DNA of 48,450 bases, taken from the NCBI GenBank assembly GCA_004293725.1, contig REAW01000023.1:1-48450 (forward strand), given 5' to 3'. A program made the position numbers and the translations under genes. Positions within the stretch are counted from its first letter, which is position 1. Every line of letters starts with the position of its first letter. Under the pieces are notes generated by a model that was given only the letters and a program-made list of their open reading frames with translations, did not search any database and was not told where the DNA came from. Source of the stretch: Curvibacter sp. Its GTDB lineage: Bacteria; Pseudomonadota; Gammaproteobacteria; Burkholderiales; Burkholderiaceae_C. This document shows positions 1 through 8,007 of this stretch, piece after piece.

Positions 1-561
1 GGCCTGGAACAGTTTGGCCGCGTTGGGCACGTCCGCTACGCCTTTGAGCAAAAAAGGAACCAACGCAGCCTTGTTGGCCTTGGCCACCGTGGCAAAGGTG
101 TCACTGAAGCGTTTGGTGTAGTCCTGTCCATAGTTTGGCGGCACCTGCATTCCCGCAATCAACACCTTGGCGCCGGCGGCCTGGGCGGCTTGGGTCATCA
201 CTTGTAAGTTGTCTTGCGTCATGGTCAGGGGTAAGCCGCGCAGTGCGTCGTTCCCGCCCAATTCAATTACCACTACGGTCGGCTTGTGCTGGGCCAGCAG
301 CGCGGGCAGACGCGAGCGGCCACCCGAGGTGGTGTCGCCGCTGATGCTGGCATTCACCACCTTGGTTTGCGGGCTCTCTTTGGCCAGGCGTTGCTCCATG
401 AGGGCCACCCAACCGGTGCCACGCTTGAGCCCGTATTCGGCGCTCAGCGAGTCGCCCACCACCAAAAGGGTGTGTGGCTTGGCTTGCGCAAAAGAAGCCC
501 CTGCAAACCCCGCCAAAATAAGCAGCGCGATACAGTGTCGTCGAACTACAGAGAGTCCCAT
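1..561 (-). CDS. TesA-like SGNH/GDSL esterase, 3' end outside window
   Basis: Secreted arylesterase/acyl-CoA thioesterase I-like enzyme of the SGNH hydrolase family, expected to hydrolyse esters in the periplasm. The visible 187 codons start with a signal peptide (basic N-region, then a hydrophobic stretch ending ASFAQA). Block I follows as GDSLSAEYG with the nucleophile Ser, then the SGDTTSGG glycine block and the GGND block of the oxyanion hole. The block with the catalytic Asp and His lies beyond base 1, so the gene is incomplete here. The start ATG (561-559) overlaps the start ATG of the divergent ABC ATPase (560-562), so the two genes have no intergenic space. The tesA/ybbA divergent pair is known from E. 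coli and supports the assignment. Confidence 0.88.
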   Translation of the reverse strand, partial: MGLSVVRRHCIALLILAGFAGASFAQAKPHTLLVVGDSLSAEYGLKRGTGWVALMEQRLAKESPQTKVVNASISGDTTSGGRSRLPALLAQHKPTVVVIELGGNDALRGLPLTMTQDNLQVMTQAAQAAGAKVLIAGMQVPPNYGQDYTKRFSDTFATVAKANKAALVPFLLKGVADVPNAAKLFQA

Positions 562-1249
562 GTCTGATTCCATCATTTCCGTTAACCATGTTTTCAAGGC
601 GGTGACTGATTCCACCGGCACGCTGGAGATCCTGCGCGACATTGATTTTGCACTCAAAGCCCGCGAGACCGCAGCCATCGTCGGAGCATCCGGGTCGGGC
701 AAGAGTACATTGCTCTCCATCATCGCCGGGCTGGACACGCCCACCAGTGGCACCGTGCGCCTGGCCGGGCAGGATATTTTTGCCATGGATGAAGACGCGC
801 GTGCCGCGCTGCGCGCCCGCCAGGTGGGTTTTGTGTTTCAGAGTTTTCAGTTGCTGGGTAACCTCACCGCGCTGGAAAACGTGATGCTGCCGCTGGAACT
901 GGACGGCCGCAAAGACGCACGCAGCGCCGCCACCGAGATGTTGGCCCGGGTGGGCTTGTCACAGCGGCTCAATTCGTACCCCAAGGTGCTGAGTGGTGGC
1001 GAGCAGCAGCGGGTGGCGCTGGCGCGTGCCTTTGTGGTGAAGCCGGCCGTGTTGCTGGCCGACGAGCCTACCGGCAGCCTGGACTTCGCCACTGGCGAAA
1101 AAATCATGGAGCTGATGTTTGACCTGAACCGAGAGCAGGGCACTACGCTGGTGTTGGTCACCCACGACCGCGGCATTGCCGCCCGCTGCGACCGCCGCAT
1201 CACCATCGAGGCGGGCCGGGTGGTGCCCGAGCTGGTGGCAGAGGTTTGA
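560..1249 (+). CDS. ABC transporter ATP-binding protein (YbbA/LolD/MacB-type)
   Basis: Cytoplasmic ATPase subunit of an ABC system, 229 aa, a single complete nucleotide-binding domain. Visible motifs are Walker A GASGSGKST (residues 42-50), Q-loop Gln94, signature LSGGEQQ (144-150), Walker B VLLADEP (164-170) and the H-loop His202. The sequence style matches the MacB/LolD/YbbA group, which pairs with FtsX-like permeases and does mechanotransmission or lipoprotein handling rather than classical transport. In E. coli ybbA is followed by the permease gene ybbP. Here the next gene is rlmB and no permease is present in the window, so the partner is unknown. The start is the ATG that overlaps the start of the divergent esterase; translation from further upstream would read through the esterase gene. 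Confidence 0.9.
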   Translation: MSDSIISVNHVFKAVTDSTGTLEILRDIDFALKARETAAIVGASGSGKSTLLSIIAGLDTPTSGTVRLAGQDIFAMDEDARAALRARQVGFVFQSFQLLGNLTALENVMLPLELDGRKDARSAATEMLARVGLSQRLNSYPKVLSGGEQQRVALARAFVVKPAVLLADEPTGSLDFATGEKIMELMFDLNREQGTTLVLVTHDRGIAARCDRRITIEAGRVVPELVAEV

Positions 1250-1278
1250 CTAGTTTAGGCCTCTAGTCCTCGTGGATA

Positions 1279-1311
1279 TTACGCAAGCAGCTCCTGAAAC
1301 CATAGCTAATT
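1279..1311 (-). repeat. Interspersed repeat copy 1 (intergenic)
   Basis: On the minus strand it reads GCTAT, 7 variable bases (ggtttca), GGAGCTGCTTGCGT, matching the repeat family found throughout the window. It lies between the ABC ATPase gene and rlmB, in the 131-base gap, and could sit in the rlmB leader. Confidence 0.7.
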
Positions 1312-1380
1312 AAGTGTGTTTCAGTCTTGGGACCTGCTCGTCGGGCCGGGGCTGGCAGGCGTTGGCCCGATAATCGGGGC

Positions 1381-2166
1381 ATGTCATCTCCCAAAGTGCT
1401 ATTCGGCTTTCACGCCGTGGGCGTGCGCCTGAAGACCGCCCCCAAATCCATCATCGAAGTCTTTTACGAGCCCACGCGCCGCGATGCGCGCATGCGCCAG
1501 TTTTTGGAAAAGGTAACCGAGGCCGGAATTCGGCTGGTCGAGGCCGACGGCATGCGTCTGGCCAAGATTGCCGGCAGCCATGGCCACCAGGGTGTGGCTG
1601 CCCGCGTGCAAGAGATCAAGCAAGTCCACTCGCTGGACGAGCTGCTGGAAAACCTGGAATCCGCCAACGCCGAGCTGCCTGCAGACCAGCGCAACAACCC
1701 GCTGATCTTGGTGCTGGATGGCGTGACCGATCCGCACAACCTGGGCGCCTGCCTGCGTGTGGCCGATGGCGCCGGCGCGCACTGTGTCATCGCCCCCAAG
1801 GACCACGCCGCCGGCATCAACGCCACCGTGGCCAAGGTGGCTAGCGGTGCGGCGGAAACCGTGCCTTACTTCATGGTGACGAATCTGGCGCGCACGCTCA
1901 ATGAGCTGAAAGAGCGCAACATCTGGATCATCGGCACCAGCGATCAGGCTGGCAGCAACCTCTACCAGGCCGACCTGAAAGGTCCTGTGGCCTTGGTGCT
2001 GGGCGCTGAAGGTGAGGGCATGCGGCAGCTCACCGCCAAAACCTGTGACCAGCTCGTCAGCATCCCCATGCAAGGGGCGGTAGAGAGCCTCAACGTATCT
2101 GTAGCCAGCGGCGTGTGCCTGTACGAGGCAGTGCGCCAACGGACCGCAGTTTCCAAGCCAGTCTGA
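1381..2166 (+). CDS. rlmB: 23S rRNA (guanosine-2'-O-)-methyltransferase RlmB
   Basis: SpoU/TrmH-type SPOUT methyltransferase that 2'-O-methylates a guanosine of 23S rRNA (G2251 in E. coli) using S-adenosylmethionine. It has 261 aa, slightly longer than the E. coli enzyme. The N-terminal part ([11 protein letters not shown]...) is the substrate-binding domain. The C-terminal SPOUT domain shows motif 1 ([17 protein letters not shown]), motif 2 ([10 protein letters not shown], then SIPMQG) and motif 3 ([17 protein letters not shown]), which form the knot and the SAM site. The ATG at 1381 is preferred over an in-frame GTG-type extension to 1327 because known RlmB proteins begin close to this point. 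The lipoprotein gene starts 16 bases after the stop. Confidence 0.95.
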   Translation: MSSPKVLFGFHAVGVRLKTAPKSIIEVFYEPTRRDARMRQFLEKVTEAGIRLVEADGMRLAKIAGSHGHQGVAARVQEIKQVHSLDELLENLESANAELPADQRNNPLILVLDGVTDPHNLGACLRVADGAGAHCVIAPKDHAAGINATVAKVASGAAETVPYFMVTNLARTLNELKERNIWIIGTSDQAGSNLYQADLKGPVALVLGAEGEGMRQLTAKTCDQLVSIPMQGAVESLNVSVASGVCLYEAVRQRTAVSKPV

Positions 2167-2182
2167 TTGCCCAGGAGTGACG

Positions 2183-2542
2183 ATGATTGCTATGAAATTA
2201 GGAGCTGTTCGCGCAGCATTTATGTTGGCTGCTGCCACTTTTCTCTTGATGGGTTGCACCCAGGAGCAACAGAACAAGATCGGCCGCGATATCCAAAACT
2301 GGACCGGCACCAATGGCGTGCTGGAGTTTTATGCCGGCGACAAACTGGTGCGCCGCTTCCTCAAGATCGACAAACTCACCACTGCCATGGGTACAGATGA
2401 TGGCAAGCCACGCAACTACCGCTTTGGCTATGGCGTGATGGACGAAAACCTCAATATGCAGGCCGACCCCGGAGAGAAGAAGGTTTACTTCGAAATCAGC
2501 GACTTCGGATCCAACTACATATTCTTCGAAAACCCCCGCTAA
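2183..2542 (+). CDS. Small putative lipoprotein, function unknown
   Basis: A 119 aa predicted lipoprotein. The N-terminus has Lys and Arg, a hydrophobic stretch (AAFMLAAATFLL) and a lipobox LMGC with the acylated Cys at position 25, followed by QEQQ. Asp is absent at +2, so outer-membrane sorting is the simple expectation. The mature part (about 95 aa) ends in a beta-rich run (KKVYFEISDFGSNYIFFENPR) and resembles no family I know with certainty. ATG 2183 is chosen because GGAG (2173-2176) lies six bases upstream; an in-frame GTG at 2177 and ATG at 2192 are alternatives. The codons for residues 2-11 are made by a copy of the interspersed repeat. It probably shares a transcript with rlmB. Confidence 0.8.
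   Translation: MIAMKLGAVRAAFMLAAATFLLMGCTQEQQNKIGRDIQNWTGTNGVLEFYAGDKLVRRFLKIDKLTTAMGTDDGKPRNYRFGYGVMDENLNMQADPGEKKVYFEISDFGSNYIFFENPR
2188..2216 (+). repeat. Interspersed repeat copy 2, inside lipoprotein signal peptide
   Basis: Reads GCTAT, 7 bases (gaaatta), GGAGCTGTTCGCGCA on the plus strand. It encodes the charged N-region of the lipoprotein signal peptide (IAMKLGAVRAA) and supplies the alternative start codon ATG 2192. Confidence 0.75.
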
Positions 2543-2653
2543 GAGCGCCGTTGGCAGGGCGTGTGCCGCGTTCCAATGGTTGGGTATTTCAGTGTTTTCA
2601 GAGGCATTGAATCCAAACCGGAACGCAAAGCCTTCGGCCAATTTGAGTGGTAT

Positions 2654-2968
2654 TCAGTTCAACCACTTGGTTTCGTGCAGGTCAAACAACTGCATCAATG
2701 CCGAAACCACCTGGGGTCTAAAGCCCATACGACTGTAGGCGGCGCCTTCGCATCCATTGAGTATCAGGTTGCTGAGGTACGCGCCACATTCGGGGCTACC
2801 CCAAATCGCCTCGATGGCTTTGGCCACGCGCGGGTGGTGTTGATCGATCACCGCCAAATGCATGCCTATTCGCACTTGTGGGGCATAGTCGCCAATCGGC
2901 ATCGGGCATGTCGGCAAAGCACCAAAGATGCTTGCAGATACCGTCAAAGGTTGAGAACGTGTGTTCAA
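2654..2968 (-). CDS. Hypothetical protein (tentative)
   Basis: Unrecognised open frame of about 104-106 aa in an otherwise empty stretch between the lipoprotein and the chromate transporter. Its amino-acid composition looks protein-like (IGDYAPQVRIGMHLAVIDQ, then a mixed alpha-helical C-terminus), whereas the plus-strand frames over the same bases look random. No ATG is available. TTG 2968 is favoured because GGAG lies eight bases upstream, while TTG 2974 would leave only two bases. I vaguely associate the pattern with conserved hypotheticals of Burkholderiales but cannot verify this. The flanks 2543-2653 and 2975-3156 hold nothing I can name. Confidence 0.45.
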   Translation of the reverse strand: MNTRSQPLTVSASIFGALPTCPMPIGDYAPQVRIGMHLAVIDQHHPRVAKAIEAIWGSPECGAYLSNLILNGCEGAAYSRMGFRPQVVSALMQLFDLHETKWLN

Positions 2969-3156
2969 TTTCAATACTCCAAGAGGGCACTGTGGCGTGC
3001 CGGACTGGAGATTGTTCTATGGAACTCTCATTTTCCTATGAAGGCGAGGTCGCGGCAAACGCTTGAAATGTGAAAAATCCCCGCATTTACAAGATACTTT
3101 GCGTGTTTTGGCCGCACTGTTGCGCATTGCAGTAACCAGCGCCTTCGATTTCTCCG

Positions 3157-3762
3157 TTAAACCCACCCCATCCACCCCGCAATTGCCCCCGCAGCCAGCA
3201 ACCACAGCAGGTGGATCTTGGTCTTCCAGACCAACAGGGTGGTGATGCCGGTTAGGGCCCACAGGGCGAGGTGGTGGGTGTCGGCCTTGTGGTTGGCGGC
3301 CAAGATCCAGCCTGTAGCGACCAAGAGCGCAATCACGATCGGTGCCATCCCTTGTTTGAAGGCACGCACGCCGCGCAAGTCACGGTTGCGGTGGCCCCAG
3401 CGGGTTGCCATGAACGTAAGGGTAGTGCTAGGTACCAGGATGCCGGCCATGGCCACCCCTACGCCGCCCAATGCCAGGGCGTAAGCCTGCCAGGTGGTGG
3501 CGGCCGTGCCCGGTGGTACCCCCGCAGCCCCCAAGCCGATATTCCAGCCCAGAAGTGCAACAAACAAAATATTGGGTCCCGGCGCGGCTTGCGACAGTGC
3601 GATGCTGGAGGTGAACTGCTCGTTGCTGATCCAGTTGCGCTCCACCACAAGGTAGCGCTGCATGTCAGGCGCTGTGGTAATGGCCCCACCAATAGACAGC
3701 AGCGAGAGCAATGCAAAGTGCAAGAAAAGGTCTAGCCACTGAACTGGAGGAAGCGCGCTCAT
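3157..3762 (-). CDS. chrA: Chromate transporter, second half (CHR domain)
   Basis: One half of a split (short-chain) CHR-family chromate efflux transporter in the inner membrane, 201 aa. CHR features are the early glycine motif (SIGGAITTAPDMQ) and the AAPGPNILF proline motif after the first helices, with about five to six hydrophobic segments. The ATG at 3762 overlaps the stop of the partner gene (ATGA, 3759-3762), so the pair is translationally coupled and probably works as a heterodimer with opposite membrane topologies, as described for short ChrA pairs. The 36 N-terminal residues of the longer open frame are not homologous and were dropped. Chromate or sulfate-like oxyanions are the family substrates; specificity here is inferred. 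Confidence 0.9.
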   Translation of the reverse strand: MSALPPVQWLDLFLHFALLSLLSIGGAITTAPDMQRYLVVERNWISNEQFTSSIALSQAAPGPNILFVALLGWNIGLGAAGVPPGTAATTWQAYALALGGVGVAMAGILVPSTTLTFMATRWGHRNRDLRGVRAFKQGMAPIVIALLVATGWILAANHKADTHHLALWALTGITTLLVWKTKIHLLWLLAAGAIAGWMGWV

Positions 3763-4364
3763 ACACGCTCCTTGTTGGAGCCTGCAGGCGCAATGCGGCC
3801 CAGGCAATGGTAGGCCCACACGCACGATGGAAGTCCGATGATCAGCAGCAGCCACGCCAGCGGCCATCGCAGAACAGCCACCGCCACAAAGGTGAGCGCC
3901 ACCAGCCCCCAGCAGCCTAACATGCCCATGGCGTTGGTGCGTAATGCGCCCACCAGCCTCAGGCCAGCGGCAGCGATAAGTCCAGCGGCTACTGCGCCCA
4001 TGCCGCGCAGCGCACCTTGCACTTCAGGTACATCGGCAACCCCGGCAAACACTGCGGCAATGAGCAACACCACAACAGAAGGAAAGCACAGCATGCCGGC
4101 CATGCCGACCAGTGCCCCGCGCCAGCCAAAGTAGCGGTCGCCCAGCATGAGGGAAAGGTTCACCACATTGGGACCCGGCAGAATCTGGGCCACGGCCCAG
4201 TCTTCCACGAATTCTTCGGTGGTGAGCCATTGGCGTTTGTCTACCAGCTCGCGCTGCACCACAGCCAACACCCCACCAAAACCCTGCAAGGCAATGAGCG
4301 AGAAGGCAAAAAACAGGTCGGTTTTGGTACGGGGGCCAGGTAAGGGAGAGGCGCTGGGTGGCAT
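3759..4364 (-). CDS. chrA: Chromate transporter, first half (CHR domain)
   Basis: First gene of the split chromate transporter pair, 201 aa, inner-membrane protein. The CHR signature is visible as GFGGVLAVVQRELV near residue 30 and QILPGPNVVNLS near residue 62, followed by a set of hydrophobic helices. It overlaps the second chrA gene by ATGA and starts 15 bases after the stop of the upstream PF10118 hydrolase gene, so all may share a transcript. No chrB regulator is present in the window, so chromate-dependent control cannot be inferred. Members of this family also occur in organisms not exposed to chromate, so the physiological substrate is uncertain. Confidence 0.9.
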   Translation of the reverse strand: MPPSASPLPGPRTKTDLFFAFSLIALQGFGGVLAVVQRELVDKRQWLTTEEFVEDWAVAQILPGPNVVNLSLMLGDRYFGWRGALVGMAGMLCFPSVVVLLIAAVFAGVADVPEVQGALRGMGAVAAGLIAAAGLRLVGALRTNAMGMLGCWGLVALTFVAVAVLRWPLAWLLLIIGLPSCVWAYHCLGRIAPAGSNKERV

Positions 4365-4379
4365 GCGGGTGCAAAGGGC

Positions 4380-5204
4380 TTAGGCGGGTTGCCCCACTAC
4401 GGTGAACTGGACATTATTGTCTCGCAGCCATTGCGCTGAGCGGCTTGTGTCTTGCTGGCGTGGGTGAAAGTCTTCGCGCAGATAGGCCCGCCACAATCCC
4501 CGGTTGCTGGAAATGATGCCGTGGTCGCCAAACAAAAAACGACCGGCGCTGCGCCACGTGCTCCACTGGAAAAGTGCGCCGTCCTGCCACAGGTTGCGGA
4601 TGGTCTGGCGCGTTACATCGCTAAAGAAGGTGAGGGTGATGTAGCGAAACAGGCGCAGGCGCCATTCATGGTTGCCCCCTATGGCTTGGTAGACATCAAA
4701 CGCGGTGCTGCAATGCTCGGATTCTTCCGCGCTGTGCCACAGCCACAGTGTTTTGAGCCGGTCTTCGCTGCCCTCCAGAGCCTCGGGGTGGGCCAGCATC
4801 CAGTCGGCAAAGATGGCGGTCAAATGTTCGGTGGCAGCGGTGGCCGCGACGTGGATACGCACGTCGCGGTGCGCATTGTCTTGCAGGCGTTTGGCGGCAC
4901 GGCGTTCCAGCGCATTGTCAAAACCCTGCTGCGTAAGCTGCTGGTTGAACAGGGTATGAATGCGTCGGTGCGTGGCTTCCTGGCCCACAAATCCTTGAAC
5001 CTCGGCGGCAAAACGTTGCTGTGCCTCCAGCGGCAAGGTCTTGAGGCCCGCCCGTACCGAGTCCATAAAGTACTGCTCGCCAATAGGGAAACTCATGGAC
5101 AAAGCATTGAAGAAGGCAGAGCGAAACGCATCGCCGCCATTCCAGCGCACGGCAAATGGGGTGCTCAGGTCTATCAGCAGTTTGCGCACAACCAGGTCAG
5201 TCAT
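4380..5204 (-). CDS. Metal-dependent hydrolase family protein (PF10118)
   Basis: Predicted metal-dependent hydrolase of the PF10118 family, 274 aa, cytoplasmic and mainly helical. Likely metal ligands are Glu43 (IGEQYF), Glu76, His79 and His83 (GQEATHRRIH) and the later HSAEESEHC segment, a ferritin-like E...ExxH pattern. The substrate is unknown. ATG 5204 is supported by AAGGAG eight bases upstream; the longer frame to 5291 runs into the previous gene. It overlaps the truncated alpha/beta hydrolase by eight bases. PF10118 proteins commonly sit next to lipid or hydrolase genes, which fits the neighbour but does not fix a function. Confidence 0.85.
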   Translation of the reverse strand: MTDLVVRKLLIDLSTPFAVRWNGGDAFRSAFFNALSMSFPIGEQYFMDSVRAGLKTLPLEAQQRFAAEVQGFVGQEATHRRIHTLFNQQLTQQGFDNALERRAAKRLQDNAHRDVRIHVAATAATEHLTAIFADWMLAHPEALEGSEDRLKTLWLWHSAEESEHCSTAFDVYQAIGGNHEWRLRLFRYITLTFFSDVTRQTIRNLWQDGALFQWSTWRSAGRFLFGDHGIISSNRGLWRAYLREDFHPRQQDTSRSAQWLRDNNVQFTVVGQPA

Positions 5205-5724
5205 GGGAAAGCTCCTTGGAATGGAAAGCGGGGCTAAGTTCGGCCAGTTGATGCAGCACGGTAGCCACAGCAGCCTCCAAAAGCGGTGCATAGTCGTCGA
5301 AGGAAAGGAATACGGGCTCTAGGTCTACCGCCAAAACCCCATGGCCTTGCGCACGCAGCTGGGGGATCGTGCGGTCCCAAATGCGGTGGTTGCACAGGTA
5401 GCCGTGCACCAGCACTACCGGGGTGCGCGGTGTACTGCCAGTTGAAGGGAGGTAGCGTGGAGGACGGCGCCCCCAAGGCTGGCGTAGAAGGAATACTTCG
5501 ACGCCCGCCACCATTTCACCCCGCAGTGCACGAAACCAGCGATCCCATGTTTCGGTCCCCCGGGAAAGGAGAGCGCTGACCACAATGAATAACGCCATGG
5601 TGGCCACGGGCACCAGCATGGCCACCACCAGCGAGACCACTACAGAACCAAACAGCCAATAGCCCAGCCCTGCGCCAACCAGGCCCTGGGCCAGAAGCAT
5701 GCGACGTAGCAGTTGGGCAAGCAT
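5197..5724 (-). CDS. Alpha/beta hydrolase, C-terminally truncated, nucleophile missing
   Basis: N-terminal portion of a membrane-anchored alpha/beta hydrolase, 175 aa. Residues 10-55 contain two hydrophobic segments, then comes the fold start VVLVHGYLCNHRIWD with the oxyanion HG, and LEPVFLSFDDYAPL. In the family this is followed by the strand and elbow GHSMGG and, further on, the acid and His. Here the frame ends about 20 residues after DDYAPL (AELSPAFHSKELSHD), running directly into the ribosome binding site and start of the next gene. The catalytic Ser, Asp and His are therefore absent. It is probably a remnant left by a deletion whose junction lies near 5205-5240, though a regulatory or membrane role for the stub cannot be excluded. 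Confidence 0.7.
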   Translation of the reverse strand: MLAQLLRRMLLAQGLVGAGLGYWLFGSVVVSLVVAMLVPVATMALFIVVSALLSRGTETWDRWFRALRGEMVAGVEVFLLRQPWGRRPPRYLPSTGSTPRTPVVLVHGYLCNHRIWDRTIPQLRAQGHGVLAVDLEPVFLSFDDYAPLLEAAVATVLHQLAELSPAFHSKELSHD

Positions 5725-5749
5725 GGAGGTGATGGGGTCAGAAATGGGG

Positions 5750-7933
5750 CTAGTAATGGGGTTGATGTCGGCGAATGGCAGCCTTCACATCATCGGCCAT
5801 TGCAAAACCCGGACCAAACCGGACGGCCAGCGCTGCGGCACGTTGTTCAAACGCCTCAAACCCCATGCCGTAGATGAATTGCATCGCGCCGCCGGTCCAC
5901 GCCGGAAAACCGATGCCAAATATGGAGCCGATGTTCGCATCGTGCACGCTGGTCAACACTCCCTCGGCTAGGCAGCGCGCGGTCTCTACCGCCTGGCGGT
6001 ACAGCAGGCGGTCTTTCAGGTCGGCAATGGCCCAGGGTGCATCGGCCTTTTCGAACAAGGGCTTGAGTTGGGGCCAGAGGAACTTCTTGCCCCCTTTTTT
6101 TGCCTGTTCTTCGGTGGGGTAATCGTAAAAGCCCGCACCACCGGCGCGGCCTGGGCGACCATGTTGGCGCACCATCTGCTCCACCACCAACTCACCCGGT
6201 GTGGTGGTGTAGGTCTTGCCCTCCGCTGCGAAGTCCTTGCGGGTTTGCTCCATCACATGCAGGCTCAGTGTGAGGGCGGTTTCGTCCAGCACGGCCAAAG
6301 GGCCTACGGGCATGCCGCACTGCAGGCCCGCATTCTCAATCGCGGCAGCTGGAATGCCTTCGCCCAGCATGGCCGCACCTTCCATCACAAAGGTGCCAAA
6401 CACACGGCTGGTGAAGAAGCCACGCGAATCGTTGACCACGATGGGGAACTTGCCCAAAGCCTGCACATAGTCATAAGCACGTGCCACAGTTTCGTCGTCG
6501 GTCTGCTGGCCCTTGATGATTTCCACCAGCTTCATTTTGTCCACCGGGCTGAAAAAGTGAATGCCGATGAACTTTTCGGGCTTGGCGCTGGCCGTGGCCA
6601 AGCCCGTGATAGGCAGGGTGGAGGTGTTGGAAGCAAAGAAGCCACCCGGCGCCAATAGTGGCTCGGCTTCTTGCGTTACGCGCGCCTTGAGCTCGCGGTT
6701 TTCAAACACGGCTTCAATGATGAGATCGCAACCTTGCAGGTCCGCCGTGTTGCCGGTGGGGTGGATCAGGTCGAGGATGGCCTGCTGTGCCTCAGGCTTC
6801 ATGCGCCCCTTGTCCACTCGGCCTTGGGTAATTTTGGCGCTGTAGCTTTTTCCCAGGTCTGCCTTCTCCTGGCTCACATCCTTCAGCACCGTGCTCATCC
6901 CCTTGCTGGCTTGGCAATAGGCAATGCCCGCCCCCATCATGCCGGCGCCCAGCAGACCCACCTTGGCGGGTTTGAAGCGCGGTACACCCGCAGGGCGGCT
7001 CTGCCCGCTCTTGATGGCGTTGAGGTTGAAGAAGAAAGTGTTGATCATGGCCTTGGCCTGGGGGCCGGACATCAGCTTGGCCAGATACCGGCTCTCAATG
7101 CGCAATGCGGTGTCCAGGTCCACCTGCAGGCCTTCGACCATGCAGGCAATGATGGCTTCGGGCGCGGGGTAGAGGCCGCGTGTCTGTTTTTTGATGACGG
7201 CAGGCGCTACGACCAGCATTTGGGCCACGGCAGGGGAGGAGGGCAGGCCGCCGGGCACCTTGTAGCCTTTGGCCTCCCAAGGGTGTTGGGCCGAGGGGTT
7301 GGCGCTAATCCAGACCAAGGCTTTGGTTTTCATCTCCGCCGCAGCATCGGGGCCGGGAGCCACCAAGTCATGCACCAAGCCCAAGGCTTTAGCCTCGGCG
7401 GGGTTGAAGGTTTTGCCTTCCACCAGGTAGGGCTGTGCGCCCATCAGGCCCAGGTGGCGGGTCATCTTGGTTACGCCGCTGGCGCCCGGCAATAGGCCCA
7501 GCGTCACCTCAGGCAAGCCAAATTGGGTTTTCTTGTCGTCAATGGCGATGCGGTGGTGGCCCACCAGCCCCACCTCCCAGCCGCCGCCTAAAGCGGTTCC
7601 GTTGAGCAGGCTGACTACCGGTTTGCCCAAGGTCTCAATGGTGCGGAAGTTCTTCTTGACACGCTCAATCTCTTCGAAGATGCGCGGCGCATCCGCCGTG
7701 GTCAGCCGCATGGCGGCCTTGAGGTCGGCGCCTGCAAAAAAGGTGGTCTTGGCGGATGTCAGCAGGATGCCGGTGATGCTGTCCTTGTCCTCCAGCACGC
7801 GCGCTGCCACGGCGTCCATGTCTTCCTGCCACTGCAGGCACATGGTGTTGACGGGCGAGTCCGGCTCGTCGAAGGTGATGGTGGCGATGCCTTTGCCGTC
7901 AATGTTGTCCAGGGAGTAACGAATGGTTTTCAT
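5750..7933 (-). CDS. FadB-like enoyl-CoA hydratase / 3-hydroxyacyl-CoA dehydrogenase
   Basis: Bifunctional beta-oxidation enzyme, 727 aa: it hydrates trans-2-enoyl-CoA and oxidises the resulting 3-hydroxyacyl-CoA with NAD. The N-terminal crotonase domain has the CoA/oxyanion segment FFAGAD (65-70), NGTALGGGWE with Glu120, and PEVTLGLLPG with Glu142 as the second catalytic acid. The dehydrogenase domain has the dinucleotide motif LGAGMMGAG (328-336) and the catalytic His459 in GIHFFSPVDKM, followed by two C-terminal helical domains. The length matches FadB/FadJ alpha subunits. It lies downstream of the thiolase gene on the same strand, separated by a 69-base gap filled mainly by an interspersed repeat. 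The ATG at 7933 has a weak AGG upstream. Confidence 0.95.
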   Translation of the reverse strand: MKTIRYSLDNIDGKGIATITFDEPDSPVNTMCLQWQEDMDAVAARVLEDKDSITGILLTSAKTTFFAGADLKAAMRLTTADAPRIFEEIERVKKNFRTIETLGKPVVSLLNGTALGGGWEVGLVGHHRIAIDDKKTQFGLPEVTLGLLPGASGVTKMTRHLGLMGAQPYLVEGKTFNPAEAKALGLVHDLVAPGPDAAAEMKTKALVWISANPSAQHPWEAKGYKVPGGLPSSPAVAQMLVVAPAVIKKQTRGLYPAPEAIIACMVEGLQVDLDTALRIESRYLAKLMSGPQAKAMINTFFFNLNAIKSGQSRPAGVPRFKPAKVGLLGAGMMGAGIAYCQASKGMSTVLKDVSQEKADLGKSYSAKITQGRVDKGRMKPEAQQAILDLIHPTGNTADLQGCDLIIEAVFENRELKARVTQEAEPLLAPGGFFASNTSTLPITGLATASAKPEKFIGIHFFSPVDKMKLVEIIKGQQTDDETVARAYDYVQALGKFPIVVNDSRGFFTSRVFGTFVMEGAAMLGEGIPAAAIENAGLQCGMPVGPLAVLDETALTLSLHVMEQTRKDFAAEGKTYTTTPGELVVEQMVRQHGRPGRAGGAGFYDYPTEEQAKKGGKKFLWPQLKPLFEKADAPWAIADLKDRLLYRQAVETARCLAEGVLTSVHDANIGSIFGIGFPAWTGGAMQFIYGMGFEAFEQRAAALAVRFGPGFAMADDVKAAIRRHQPHY

Positions 7934-7943
7934 GGGGTTAACC

Positions 7944-8007
7944 TGCTATGAAATAAGGAGCTTCTCGCGCAATAAGTACGGTGGCTAGAGGCCAAAAAGG
8001 CTTCAAA
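7944..8007 (+). repeat. Interspersed repeat copy 3, between thiolase and hydratase genes
   Basis: The most complete intergenic copy: GCTAT, 7 bases (gaaataa), GGAGCTTCTCGCGC, then a variable middle and GGCTAGAGGC, then a short inverted pair (GGCC/AAAAAGGCTT). Its distal end overlaps the last three codons and stop of the thiolase gene (TGA at 8005-8003), so the repeat forms most of the leader of the downstream gene. Confidence 0.8.

Noticed and set aside
1399..2313. 304-codon minus-strand frame opposite rlmB
   Set aside because: Antisense shadow; all SpoU motifs lie on the plus strand.
6671..7495. Long plus-strand frame opposite the FadB-like gene
   Set aside because: Mirror of a GC-rich coding strand; composition is His/Gly/Val-rich without motifs, while the minus strand has complete crotonase and dehydrogenase motifs.
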